A stretch of DNA of 53,780 bases from Ciceribacter sp. T2.26MG-112.2 (GTDB lineage: Bacteria; Pseudomonadota; Alphaproteobacteria; Rhizobiales; Rhizobiaceae): contig NZ_UEYQ01000024.1 in NCBI RefSeq assembly GCF_900492205.1, positions 1 through 53,780 of the forward strand. Direction: 5' to 3'. This document shows positions 44,207 to 53,762 of the stretch, piece by piece. The notes beneath the pieces were generated by a model. That model saw only the letters and a program-made list of their open reading frames with translations, was not told where the DNA came from and did no database searches. A program made the translations under genes and the position numbers. How positions within the stretch are numbered: position 1 is the stretch's first letter; each line of letters opens with the position of its first letter.

Positions 44207-44269
44207 GAAAATACGGCAGCTTTCGTGCCTTGAGGGAAGCACAGGAGGGGCATTCGCCCCCGTACGGCG

Positions 44270-44530
44270 CTACTTGCCTTCCGCGGCCAGCTTCGCCTCG
44301 AGCGCCTCGATGCGCTTCAACAGAACGTCGTTCTCGTCGCGCGCCTTGATCGCCATCTCGCGAACGGCCTCGAATTCTTCACGCTTGACGACATCCATGC
44401 TGTTCAGCCAGCGCTCGGCCTGCGCATGAAAGGCGGTTTCCATTTCCTTGCGCACGCCCTGGGCGGCGCCCGCGGCATCGGTCATAAGCTTGGCGAAATC
44501 GTCCATAATACGGTTCGGGCCCGTCGACAT
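44270..44530 (-). CDS. ubiK: UbiK-family accessory factor
   Basis: An 86-residue protein of the BMFP/UbiK family. An amphipathic N-terminal helix (IMDDFAKLMTDAAGAAQGVRK) is followed by a C-terminal coiled coil (DENDVLLKRIEALEAKLAAE). It assists aerobic ubiquinone synthesis as a trimeric membrane-binding scaffold. In older annotation it is called membrane fusogenic protein. The start at 44530 has AGGAG upstream. It is divergent from lgt. Confidence 0.9.
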   Translation of the reverse strand: MSTGPNRIMDDFAKLMTDAAGAAQGVRKEMETAFHAQAERWLNSMDVVKREEFEAVREMAIKARDENDVLLKRIEALEAKLAAEGK

Positions 44531-44720
44531 GGCTGTGGCTCCTCTTGCGTTCGATCCCCGGACGGTGTCCTCGGTAACAACAGTTGAGGTAGGCATTCAG
44601 CCGTGCCGTTGCAAGCGAATTTCGCGCTCGCCCCCGCGTGCGAAGGCCGCATGCGCGATTCCATCTTGACCGTGCCAGATCGGAACGCCATTTTCCGGCA
44701 ACATTGGAGAAAGAGCACCC

Positions 44721-45566
44721 TTGTCCTCAGCCGCCGAACTTCTGTCCATTCTCACCTTTCCGGCGATCGATCCCGTGGCCTTCTCTCTCGGTCCGCTGGC
44801 GATCCATTGGTACGGCCTTGCCTATGTCGCCGGCATCATGCTGGGATGGCTGGTGGCGCGCGGCATGCTGCGCAATGCGAAACTCTGGCCGAACGACACT
44901 CCGCCCTGCACGGCGTCTCACCTCGACGACTTCCTCGTCTGGGTGTCTCTCGGCATCGTCCTCGGCGGACGCATCGGCTACATCCTGTTCTACGACTTCG
45001 CCGCGATCCTCGCCGACCCGATCCGCGCGATCCAGATCTGGAATGGCGGCATGTCCTTCCACGGCGGCTTCCTCGGCGCGACGCTGGCCATGGTCTTCTT
45101 CGCAAGGCGCCACGCCATCCCCCTGTGGAGCCTGTTCGACATCGTCGCGAGCGTCGCCCCGCTCGGCATCCTGTTCGGGCGCATCGCAAACTTCATCAAC
45201 GGCGAACTCTGGGGACGGCCCTCCGACGTGCCCTGGGCCATGGCCTTTCCAACGGGTGGCCCGTTCCCGCGCCATCCGAGCCAGCTCTATGAAGCCCTGC
45301 TCGAGGGACTGCTGATCTTCGTCGTGCTCCAGCTCGTCGGGCGCCTGCTGGGCGGCTTCCGTTCGCCAGGTCTGATCACCGGCCTGTTCGTCATTCTCTA
45401 TGCCTTGTCGCGTGTCACCGTCGAGTTCTTCCGCGAGCCGGATCCGCAACTCGGTTATCTTTTCGGCGGCTGGCTGACCATGGGCATGCTCTTGTCCCTG
45501 CCCATGCTCGCGGTCGGCGTGTGGGCGCTGCTGAGGGCGCGCCGTGCCGCCGGCCCGCGGTCGTGA
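44721..45566 (+). CDS. lgt: prolipoprotein diacylglyceryl transferase
   Basis: Inner-membrane enzyme (281 residues, seven helices) that transfers diacylglycerol from phosphatidylglycerol to the lipobox Cys, the first step of lipoprotein maturation. The conserved segments are HWYGLAYVAGIMLGW, GGRIGYILFYD, GGMSFHGGFLGA, the Lgt signature GRIANFINGELWGRPSD and RHPSQLYEA. The start is TTG 44721 with GGAGAAAG upstream; no suitable ATG exists. It heads a plus-strand operon with midA, pgeF and an M24 gene. Confidence 0.95.
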   Translation: MSSAAELLSILTFPAIDPVAFSLGPLAIHWYGLAYVAGIMLGWLVARGMLRNAKLWPNDTPPCTASHLDDFLVWVSLGIVLGGRIGYILFYDFAAILADPIRAIQIWNGGMSFHGGFLGATLAMVFFARRHAIPLWSLFDIVASVAPLGILFGRIANFINGELWGRPSDVPWAMAFPTGGPFPRHPSQLYEALLEGLLIFVVLQLVGRLLGGFRSPGLITGLFVILYALSRVTVEFFREPDPQLGYLFGGWLTMGMLLSLPMLAVGVWALLRARRAAGPRS

Positions 45567-45587
45567 AGCGAGAATGAGGCGCCCTCG

Positions 45588-46688
45588 ATGACAACTGCCC
45601 TTGCCGAGAAAATTAAGTCGCTGATCCTGGCCGGCGGTCCGATGAGCGTCACCGACTATTTCGCACTCTGCCTGGCCGACCCGCAGCACGGCTATTACAA
45701 GACCCGCAATCCCTTCGGCCGGGCCGGCGACTTCGTCACCGCGCCTGAGATCAGCCAGTTGTTCGGCGAGATGGTCGGCATCTTCCTCGTCGTCGCCTGG
45801 CAGCGCCATGGCGAACCGCTCGATGCCCGGATCGTCGAGATCGGCCCCGGACGCGGCACGATGATGGCCGACATGCTGCGGGTGATCGTAAGGCTCGCGC
45901 CGCGCCTCTACGAGACGGCCAGCATCCACCTCGTCGAGACGAGCCCGGCCCTGCAGGAGGTGCAGCGCCAGACGCTGTCCGCCCATGGAGACCGGATCGC
46001 CTGGCATTCGAGCTTCGACGAGGTTCCGGAAGGCTTCACCCTGATCGCCGCCAACGAATTGTTCGATGCCATTCCGATCCGCCAGTTCGTCAAGACGCCG
46101 ACCGGTTTTCGCGAACGCATGGTCGGCCTCGACGCCGACGGCGAACTCTGCTTTGCAGCCGGTGTCGCCACCCTCGACCCGGCCCTCTTGCCGCCCCGGC
46201 AGATCGCGCCACACGATGGCGAGATCTTCGAAATCGCCCCCGCCCGCCAGGCGGTCATGACGACACTGTGCGAGCGGCTGCTGAAATGCCATGGCACCGC
46301 CCTGATCATCGACTACGGACACATGGTCAGCGGCTTTGGCGACACGCTCCAGGCCGTTCTCGCTCACGAATATGATCCCCCGCTGGCCCATCCCGGCATG
46401 GCGGATCTCACCAGTCATGTCGACTTCGAAAATCTCGCCCGCACGGCGCTGGCGGCAGGCGTTCACGTCAACGGCTGCATGTATCAGGGCGACTTCCTGA
46501 TCGGGCTCGGCATCGAGGACCGTGCGGCCTCGCTCGGGCGCGGAAAGGACGAAAAGACGCAGGGCGAAATCGTCAAGGCGGTCGAGCGTCTGGCGGGTGC
46601 CGGCGAGGGCCGCATGGGCGAGCTTTTCAAGGTCATGGCGATTTCCAGCCCGGCCGTAGCCCTGCCGCCTTTCAAGGGAGCCAATTGA
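45588..46688 (+). CDS. MidA/NDUFAF7-type SAM-dependent methyltransferase
   Basis: A 366-residue class I methyltransferase (DUF185). The mitochondrial relative NDUFAF7 methylates an Arg of complex I subunit NDUFS2; a bacterial role in complex I assembly is inferred. Signatures are MSVTDYFALCLADPQHGYY, GDFVTAPEISQLFGE and the SAM motif RIVEIGPGRGTMMADMLR, followed by IAANELFDAIPIRQFV. Starting 21 bases after lgt, it is the second gene of the operon. Confidence 0.93.
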   Translation: MTTALAEKIKSLILAGGPMSVTDYFALCLADPQHGYYKTRNPFGRAGDFVTAPEISQLFGEMVGIFLVVAWQRHGEPLDARIVEIGPGRGTMMADMLRVIVRLAPRLYETASIHLVETSPALQEVQRQTLSAHGDRIAWHSSFDEVPEGFTLIAANELFDAIPIRQFVKTPTGFRERMVGLDADGELCFAAGVATLDPALLPPRQIAPHDGEIFEIAPARQAVMTTLCERLLKCHGTALIIDYGHMVSGFGDTLQAVLAHEYDPPLAHPGMADLTSHVDFENLARTALAAGVHVNGCMYQGDFLIGLGIEDRAASLGRGKDEKTQGEIVKAVERLAGAGEGRMGELFKVMAISSPAVALPPFKGAN

Positions 46689-46812
46689 CAGCGGCGGCGG
46701 CGATAAGCCAACATCCCGCCGACTGAAACTGCGGCAAGATCCTTGTTTCCCTAATGTTTTCAGGGGTGACGCGGTCGAATCGATCGCCCGCCCGCCGCTT
46801 CGGAGGCTGCTC

Positions 46813-47607
46813 ATGCAGGACCACCACCTACCCGAACCGCTCACCAGCCCGCTTCTCGCCGATGCCGAGGACAAGGGTATCCGCCACGGCTTCTTCAGCC
46901 GCAGGGGCGGCGTTTCTGAAGGCATCTATCGGGGCCTGAACGTCGGCATCGGCTCGAATGACGAACGGGAAAAGGTCCATGAGAACCGCCGCCGCGTCAG
47001 CGGCTGGTTCGGCCTTTCGCCGGAACGGCTGGCGACCGTGCATCAGGTCCACTCGCCCGACGTCGTCGTGGTCGATCGCACCTATGACGGCAACCGCCCG
47101 ACGGCCGATGCCCTCGTCACGGCCTCCCCCGGCGTCATCCTGGGCGTGCTCTCCGCCGATTGCGGTCCCGTGCTGTTTGCCGACGCCGAGGCCGGCATCA
47201 TCGGCGCCGCCCATGCAGGCTGGAAGGGCGCGCTCGGCGGCGTGTTGGAAAACACCATTCTCGCCATGCAATCGCTCGGCGCCCGCCGCGAGGCGATCAC
47301 CGCCTGCCTGGGCCCGTCGATCAGCGGCGCCAATTACGAGGTCGGACCGGAATTCGTCGACCGCTTCATCACCGAGAACCCGGATTTCGCCCGCTTCTTC
47401 AGCCCCTCGACCAGGCCCGGCCATGCCATGTTCGACCTGCAGGGCCTGACGGTGAAGCGGCTGATCGATGCCGGAGTGCGGGCCGAGAGCCTTGGCATCT
47501 GCACCTATGCCGACCCCGACGCTTTCTATTCCTATCGCCGCACCACCCATGCCGGTGAGCCTGACTACGGACGACAGATTTCCGCGATCGCCATAAGGGA
47601 GGACTGA
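46813..47607 (+). CDS. pgeF: peptidoglycan editing factor PgeF (laccase-domain, YfiH)
   Basis: A 264-residue Cu/Zn-oxidase-like protein (DUF152). It clears misincorporated residues from muropeptide precursors in E. coli; related proteins have purine nucleosidase activity. Metal ligands are in TVHQVHSPDV (His), LSADCGPVLFAD (Cys) and AAHAGWKGAL (His). The N-terminal HGFFSRRGGVSEGIY is typical. The ATG at 46813 is 124 bases after midA and one base before the M24 gene. Confidence 0.94.
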   Translation: MQDHHLPEPLTSPLLADAEDKGIRHGFFSRRGGVSEGIYRGLNVGIGSNDEREKVHENRRRVSGWFGLSPERLATVHQVHSPDVVVVDRTYDGNRPTADALVTASPGVILGVLSADCGPVLFADAEAGIIGAAHAGWKGALGGVLENTILAMQSLGARREAITACLGPSISGANYEVGPEFVDRFITENPDFARFFSPSTRPGHAMFDLQGLTVKRLIDAGVRAESLGICTYADPDAFYSYRRTTHAGEPDYGRQISAIAIRED

Positions 47608-47608
47608 C

Positions 47609-48760
47609 ATGGCCCTGCATTTCGACGCGAACGAATACGCCGCAAGGCTGGAGCGGCTGACCGCACGCATGGCCGAGCAGAAGCTCGACGCCATCCTGCT
47701 CTTCGCCCAGGAAAGCATGTACTGGCTGACCGGCTACGACACCTTCGGCTATTGCTTCTTCCAGACGCTGATCGTCAAGGCCGATGGGTCGATGACGCTG
47801 CTGACCCGTTCGGCCGACCTGCGGCAGGCCAAGCGGACGTCCAATATCGAAAACATCGTCATATGGGTCGACCGGGTGAATGCCGATCCGACCATGGACC
47901 TGCGCAATCTGCTGAGCGAGATGGACCTGCTCGGCGCCCGGATCGGCATCGAATACGACACCCATGGCATGACTGGCCGGGTCGCGCGGCTCCTCGACAA
48001 CCAGCTGACCAATTTCTGCGAGATCGTCGAGGCATCCTATGTCGTCAGCGAACTGCGACTGATCAAGAGCCCGGCGGAGATCGCCCATGTCGAGCGGGCA
48101 GCCGCCCTTGCCGACGACGCGCTCGACGCGGCCCTCCCCCTCATCAGGGCGGGCGGGGACGAGGCCGCCATCCTCGCCGCCATGCAAGGCGCGATCCTGG
48201 CCGGCGGCGGCGACTATCCGGCCAACGAATTCATCATCGGCTCGGGCCCGGATGCGCTTCTGTGCCGCTACAAGTCGGGCCGCCGCACCCTGTCGGACAA
48301 GGACCAGCTGACACTGGAATGGGCGGGCGTCAGCGCGCACTATCACGCCGCCATGATGCGCACCATCGTGATCGGCGAGCCGAGCGCACGCCAGCGCGAG
48401 CTCTATGCGGCCTGCCACGAAACGATCAAGGCGATCGAGACGGTGCTGCGACCTGGCTTTACCTTCGGCGACGTCTTCGAGACCCATGCCCGCATCATGG
48501 ACGAGCGCGGTCTCGCCCGCCATCGGCTGAATGCCTGCGGCTACTCGCTCGGCGCCCGCTTCTCGCCGTCCTGGATGGAGCATCAGATGTTCCATACCGG
48601 CAACAGCCAGCCGATCCTGCCCGACATGACGCTCTTCGTGCACATGATCATCATGGACAGCGAACGGGACACGGCAATGACGCTCGGCCACACCTATCTC
48701 ACCACCGCGGAGGCTGCACGTCCGCTTTCGCGACATCCCCTGCAGCTGATCCAGAGCTAG
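47609..48760 (+). CDS. M24-family pita-bread hydrolase lacking metal ligands (creatinase/DoeA-like)
   Basis: A 383-residue protein with the N-terminal creatinase domain (~15-150) and the C-terminal pita-bread fold. In true M24 peptidases two Asp, one His and two Glu bind metals. Here the first Asp position reads TLEWAG, and the second, normally SDxTRT, reads HAAMMRT, so both are gone. The final Glu region (VHMIIMDSERDTAMTLG) is also altered. This matches metal-free creatinase and ectoine hydrolase (DoeA) more than Xaa-Pro peptidase; hydrolysis of a small C-N-containing solute is inferred. Tightly coupled to pgeF. A hexamer repeat covers its stop codon. Confidence 0.85.
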   Translation: MALHFDANEYAARLERLTARMAEQKLDAILLFAQESMYWLTGYDTFGYCFFQTLIVKADGSMTLLTRSADLRQAKRTSNIENIVIWVDRVNADPTMDLRNLLSEMDLLGARIGIEYDTHGMTGRVARLLDNQLTNFCEIVEASYVVSELRLIKSPAEIAHVERAAALADDALDAALPLIRAGGDEAAILAAMQGAILAGGGDYPANEFIIGSGPDALLCRYKSGRRTLSDKDQLTLEWAGVSAHYHAAMMRTIVIGEPSARQRELYAACHETIKAIETVLRPGFTFGDVFETHARIMDERGLARHRLNACGYSLGARFSPSWMEHQMFHTGNSQPILPDMTLFVHMIIMDSERDTAMTLGHTYLTTAEAARPLSRHPLQLIQS

Positions 48761-48782
48761 AGCTAGAGCTAAAGCTAAAGCT
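48753..48782 (+). repeat. hexamer tandem repeat over the M24 stop codon
   Basis: Three AGAGCT and two AAAGCT units in a row, then GGAGCC. The first TAG within it is the stop codon of the M24 gene. Gain or loss of units would not alter the protein. Confidence 0.7.
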
Positions 48783-48893
48783 GGAGCCTGACGCCCCCGC
48801 TGCGCGGCCTCGCAATCGCCCTCTAAGGAATTGATAGGATTTTAAGGTTATCCTCATCAAATCCGACGGAGGTGCACGAGGACGCCAGCGACC

Positions 48894-49748
48894 ATGAAAC
48901 TCTCCCGAACGGCCACGGCCGGCCTGATCGCGGCAGCCGCGCTCACCGCCTGCAACACGCCCGACGCCCTGGTGCCGCCGATGGAAATTGGCGATGGTGG
49001 CCAGCCTGTAAGCGAGAGCGACATGGCCCTGGCCCAGGGCCAACAGTCCAGTTATGGGCAGACATCCTACGGCCAGAGCGCAACGGTCGCCGAACAGGGC
49101 TACGCAACGCAACCCCAGAATTCGCTCGAGGCCCAGGCTGCGGCGTTGGCTGCCGGCCAGGGTAATCCGTCCGCATCCCCGCCGCTCTACGGCGACCAGC
49201 CGAACGACGCGGACTATCCGGCAGCGCCGAGCCCCGGCGGACAGACGCGCGGCGCGCCGCCGTCCCAGTTGCAGGCGCCGGTTGAGAGCGCGCAACCCGT
49301 CCAGGTGACCCAGCCGGTTCAGCCGTCGCAACCGGCGGTGCAGGCCCAGCCGGAAGTCGCCGCCCTTACCCCGGCCGGCGCTGCCGGCACCATCCGCTTC
49401 CTGCCAATCATCGGCGCACCCGTGCAATCCGTCACCCCCCTGTCGCGCCAACTCGGCGCGGAGGCGCGCGGCAAGGGCCTGACGATCAAGGGCGCAAGCG
49501 ACCCGGCGAGCGAGCACATCCTCAAGGGCTATTTCTCCGCCTTCGGCGACAGCGGCACCGTGACCGTCGTCTATGTCTGGGACGTGCTGGACAGCGGCGG
49601 CAACCGCCTCCATCGCATCCAGGGCGAGGAAAAGGTGCCCTCCGCCGCGACCGATCCATGGGCCGGCGTGCCTGCCTCGCTGATGCAGCAGATCGGAACG
49701 AAGACGATCGCCGAATACACGTCATGGCGGCAGGCGCGCGGCGGCTGA
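48894..49748 (+). CDS. outer-surface lipoprotein with Gln/Pro/Ala-rich linker
   Basis: A 284-residue lipoprotein. The signal sequence ends in the lipobox LTAC (Cys at residue 20). Residues ~30-165 are low-complexity (Gln, Ser, Tyr, Pro, Ala), with YGQTSYGQS and repeats of QPVQ. Residues ~165-284 form a compact domain (TIRFLPIIGAPVQSVTPLSRQLG, GYFSAFGDSGTVTVVYVWDVLD) also seen as hypothetical lipoproteins in other rhizobia. No aspartate follows the Cys (it is Asn), so outer-membrane sorting is likely. Function unknown; the domain pattern resembles envelope-assembly lipoproteins but I cannot name one. Confidence 0.8.
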   Translation: MKLSRTATAGLIAAAALTACNTPDALVPPMEIGDGGQPVSESDMALAQGQQSSYGQTSYGQSATVAEQGYATQPQNSLEAQAAALAAGQGNPSASPPLYGDQPNDADYPAAPSPGGQTRGAPPSQLQAPVESAQPVQVTQPVQPSQPAVQAQPEVAALTPAGAAGTIRFLPIIGAPVQSVTPLSRQLGAEARGKGLTIKGASDPASEHILKGYFSAFGDSGTVTVVYVWDVLDSGGNRLHRIQGEEKVPSAATDPWAGVPASLMQQIGTKTIAEYTSWRQARGG

Positions 49749-49818
49749 ACGGCACCGCTTAGAATCTTTTCACGAAAAAGGCGGGCATTTCCGGCAAACC
49801 ACTTGCATTCGGGGGGAA

Positions 49819-49836
49819 GGGCGCTAAAAAGCGCCC
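49819..49836. promoter_or_regulatory. hairpin GGGCGC-TAAAAA-GCGCCC upstream of prs
   Basis: Perfect six-base arms, 28 bases before the prs ATG. It could lie in the leader and affect translation or stability; unproven. Confidence 0.35.
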
Positions 49837-49864
49837 ATCTCAGCATGACAACAGGCGGACCAAC

Positions 49865-50797
<933 letters not shown>

Positions 50798-50912
50798 CGG
50801 GGGTCGGCGCGTTTGACGCGCCCACTCCAAGATCAACTACCGCCGGTTTAACCTGACCGTAATCAATTGTCGTGAAACTTTCCGCGGGCTGTTTGCCCCT
50901 GGGAGGTTATTC

Positions 50913-53192
50913 ATGTCACCAAGCCATTTGGGCGTCGCCAAGCCGGGCGCCCTGTCATCCGTCAAAGCCAAGTTTGCCGGGCTCGTCGTCGGCGCCACGC
51001 TGGTATCCTGTTTTGCTGTCGGCATTCTCAGCTACCAGGTCGGCAAGAGCGGCCTGATCGAGGCGAGCAAGCTCAGGCTCGAATCGGTCGCCAAGACCCA
51101 GTCGAAGGACCTCAACGCCTATATCAGGCGCGTCGAGCAATCGCTCTCCGACCTCGCCCAGAATACCGCGATCGGCGAAGCGACCGACATGATGGTCAAC
51201 ATCATTCCGCTTGAGGCCAAGGATATCAAGCAGGTCTTCCAGCCGAGCGGCTCGTCGGTCGACGAACGCGCCGCCATGGACGGCACCAAGCTCAAGCTGC
51301 TCTATGGTGTGCGCCATGCCGGCTTCCACGGCACGGTTGCCAGCGCCTGGAAGAACACCAATGCCAGCGACGTGATCATCGTCGATAACGCCGGGACGCT
51401 GGTCTACACCGTCACCAAGGGCAAGGAATTCCTGACGAACGTCGCCGATCCGGAAAACGCCGCGATCAAGGAGATCTTCGATCGGGCCAATGCCGGAAAG
51501 CTGGATGAGACGCACGTCTCCGGCTTTGCCGATTACCCCCAGGGCGACGACGGCGCCTCGGCCCTGATTGCAAAGCCGCTGGCGATCTCCGTATGGGGCG
51601 AGACGGTGAAGAAGGGCGTGGTGATCATCCGCGTTTCCGCAGCCAAGCTTTCCGCCATGATCACGCCTGACGGGCTCGGCACCACGATCGACGACGCCTT
51701 CGTCCTCAACGCCGACGGGACTGTCCGCGGCGGCACGTTCAGCGGCGGCAAGGATGCCGTGATCGCCCCCGAACTTGCCAAGGCCGCGGCAAGCGGCGAG
51801 ACGGGCTCGACCTTCGCCGTCTCGGGTGACCATTCGGCCTTCTATTCCTATCTGCCGGTCGCGCTGTTCGGCCAGAACCATCTGCTCGTCGTCGGCCAGG
51901 ACGAAGCCAAGGTGCTCGCTTCCGCCAAGGAGCTTGCCTGGTGGGCACTCCTGACCACCGTTGCGGTTCTCGTCTGCATGGGCGGCGTCGGCATCCTCGT
52001 CTCGTCGAGCCTGACCCGCCCGCTTACCGATCTGGCCACGCTGATGAACCGGCTGAACCAGGGTGACAAGGCAATCGACATCACCGCGACGGGCCGCGCC
52101 GACGAGATCGGCGTGATGGCGCGGGCGCTGGAATCCTTCCGCCAGAACGCGCTCGAAAAGGAGCGCATGGAAGCCGAAACGGTCGAGCGCAGCGCGCAGA
52201 TCGACGACGAGCGCCGCCAGCGCGAAGCGGAAAAGGCCCGCAGCGCCCAGGAACTGGAGGATGCCGTGTCGGCTCTTGCCACGGGCCTGCAGAACCTGTC
52301 GAGCGGTCGCCTCAATCTGCGCATCGAACGTCCATTCGTCTCCTCGCTCGATCATCTGCGCATCGACTTCAACAATTCGGTCGAGCGGCTGGAGGACACG
52401 ATCCGCACCATCACCGAAAGCGCCGACACGATCCGGGCAGGTTCCTCCGACCTGAAGGGCGCCTCGGAAAACCTCGCCCATCGCACCGAGCGCCAGGCGG
52501 CCTCTCTGGAAGAGGCGGCCGCGGCCCTCGGCGAAATGACCGGTTCGGTCAATGACGCCCTTCGGCGTTGCGAGACCGCGGTCAAGGTCACGGCCGACAC
52601 GCTCTCGGATGCCAAGACCTCGTCGACCGTGGTCAACGAGGCGATCGTCGCCATGGAGCGGATCCAAAGCTCCTCTGCCAAGATCCGCCAAATCATCGAC
52701 GTGATCGACCAGATCGCCTTCCAGACCAACCTTTTGGCACTCAATGCCGGTGTCGAGGCGGCACGCGCCGGTGAAGCCGGCAAGGGCTTTGCCGTCGTTG
52801 CCCAGGAAGTGCGGGAGCTTGCGCAGAAGTCTTCGGGTGCGGCCCGCGACATCAGCCAGTTGATCAACACCTCGACCACAGACGTCGCCGATGGCGTGGC
52901 GCTGGTGCTGAAGACCGGAGAGAGCCTGCACAAGATCGAGGGCAATATCGAGACGATCAACACCCATATCGGCTCGATCGCCAGCGCGTCGCGCGAACAG
53001 TCGCAGCGGCTGGGCGAAATCAACGCCTCGGTCAACGACCTCGACCAGGTGACGCAGCAGAACGCAGCCATGGTCGAGGAAACCACGGCCGCTGCCTTTG
53101 CGCTTGCAAGCGAGGCCGACGGTCTGACGGACCAGGTCAGCAGCTTCTCCATCGGCAACCGGCCCGCGGCCGCCGCACGACGCGCCGCCTGA
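50913..53192 (+). CDS. methyl-accepting chemotaxis protein
   Basis: A 759-residue transmembrane chemoreceptor. TM1 is at ~24-45. A periplasmic Cache-type sensor domain follows, including DVIIVDNAGTLVYTVTKG and FVLNADGTVRGGTF. TM2 is at ~346-368, then HAMP (LTRPLTDLATLMNRLNQGD) and a second HAMP-like region. The signalling hairpin has the tip DQIAFQTNLLALNAGVEAARAGE. The C terminus (RPAAAARRAA) lacks a CheR/CheB pentapeptide, so methylation may rely on other receptors. The start has GGGAGG upstream. Ligand unknown. Confidence 0.94.
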   Translation: MSPSHLGVAKPGALSSVKAKFAGLVVGATLVSCFAVGILSYQVGKSGLIEASKLRLESVAKTQSKDLNAYIRRVEQSLSDLAQNTAIGEATDMMVNIIPLEAKDIKQVFQPSGSSVDERAAMDGTKLKLLYGVRHAGFHGTVASAWKNTNASDVIIVDNAGTLVYTVTKGKEFLTNVADPENAAIKEIFDRANAGKLDETHVSGFADYPQGDDGASALIAKPLAISVWGETVKKGVVIIRVSAAKLSAMITPDGLGTTIDDAFVLNADGTVRGGTFSGGKDAVIAPELAKAAASGETGSTFAVSGDHSAFYSYLPVALFGQNHLLVVGQDEAKVLASAKELAWWALLTTVAVLVCMGGVGILVSSSLTRPLTDLATLMNRLNQGDKAIDITATGRADEIGVMARALESFRQNALEKERMEAETVERSAQIDDERRQREAEKARSAQELEDAVSALATGLQNLSSGRLNLRIERPFVSSLDHLRIDFNNSVERLEDTIRTITESADTIRAGSSDLKGASENLAHRTERQAASLEEAAAALGEMTGSVNDALRRCETAVKVTADTLSDAKTSSTVVNEAIVAMERIQSSSAKIRQIIDVIDQIAFQTNLLALNAGVEAARAGEAGKGFAVVAQEVRELAQKSSGAARDISQLINTSTTDVADGVALVLKTGESLHKIEGNIETINTHIGSIASASREQSQRLGEINASVNDLDQVTQQNAAMVEETTAAAFALASEADGLTDQVSSFSIGNRPAAAARRAA

Positions 53193-53212
53193 CCCCATCC
53201 GATCGCCCCAAC

Positions 53213-53248
53213 AAAGTCCCGCGGAGCCTGTGCTTCGCGGGACTTTTC
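53213..53248 (+). terminator. terminator of the chemoreceptor gene
   Basis: Eleven-base perfect stem AAAGTCCCGCG / CGCGGGACTTT with a 12-base loop and TTTT; it also sits at the end of the convergent DUF779 gene. Confidence 0.85.
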
Positions 53249-53256
53249 GTTTCGAG

Positions 53257-53652
53257 CTACTCGGCCGGCCGCGCCTCATCGATCGGCAAGGCACAGGCCC
53301 CACCGCCGGCAAAAAGCCGCGAGCGCGTGAGAAAGCGCCGCTCGCGCCCATTGTCGAGCGAGAACATGCCCCCTCGCCCCGGAACCACGTCGATGATCAG
53401 CTGCGTATGCTTCCACACCTCATACTGTGAGCCGCTGATATAGACCGGTACGCCGCCGATCTCACCGAGCTTCACATCGGTCTCGCCGACCCGGTATTCG
53501 GCGACCGGATAGCACATCGGCGACGAGCCGTCGCAGCAGCCGCCGGACTGGTGGAACAGGATGTCGGGATGATCCTCGCGAATTTCGGCAAGGAAGGCGA
53601 GCGCGGCGTCGGTGGCAATGACGCGGGGCTCGGTGCCTGCAGTGTCGGTCAT
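53257..53652 (-). CDS. DUF779 domain protein
   Basis: A 131-residue DUF779 protein. The Cys-rich signature is HQSGGCCDGSSPMC, followed by GGVPVYISGSQYEVWKHTQL. These proteins usually neighbour an NAD-dependent aldehyde dehydrogenase gene, and may handle metal or redox for it; that gene would lie just past the window edge. The start at 53652 has AAGGAG upstream. Function unproven. Confidence 0.9.
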   Translation of the reverse strand: MTDTAGTEPRVIATDAALAFLAEIREDHPDILFHQSGGCCDGSSPMCYPVAEYRVGETDVKLGEIGGVPVYISGSQYEVWKHTQLIIDVVPGRGGMFSLDNGRERRFLTRSRLFAGGGACALPIDEARPAE

Positions 53653-53726
53653 GGCTGGCTCCTTGCAAGGATGGTGCAACGGGCGAAACCTCGTCTTTCG
53701 GGGATGCCTGTTGCCCATGAACGAAA

Positions 53727-53762
53727 ACCCCTCCCCACCCTCCCCACAAGGGGGAGGGCTTA
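53727..53762. repeat. rhizobial-type intergenic palindromic repeat (partial)
   Basis: C-rich stretch with inverted repeat CCCTCCCC-ACAAG-GGGGAGGG (53738-53758) preceded by CCCCTCCCCA. Such AACCCCTCCCC-type elements are scattered between genes in Rhizobiales. The window ends 18 bases later, so its full extent is not visible. Confidence 0.5.

Larger units (their letters stand above)
43806..44269. other. 464-base gap between ubiK and YbjN genes
   Basis: No credible gene. The right part holds the ubiK terminator. The middle contains a perfect DnaA-box sequence and a near match. On the plus strand a TATAAT occurs near 43978. The YbjN promoter should lie here, on the minus strand, but I could not pick one with confidence. 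Confidence 0.5.

Noticed and set aside
43802..44242. Minus-strand open frame of 146 codons between ubiK and YbjN
   Set aside because: Runs through a terminator hairpin and DnaA box, has no convincing start site, and does not look like a known family.
43806..44269. Chromosomal replication origin
   Set aside because: One perfect DnaA box is not enough; no cluster of boxes, AT-rich unwinding element or hemE-type neighbours.
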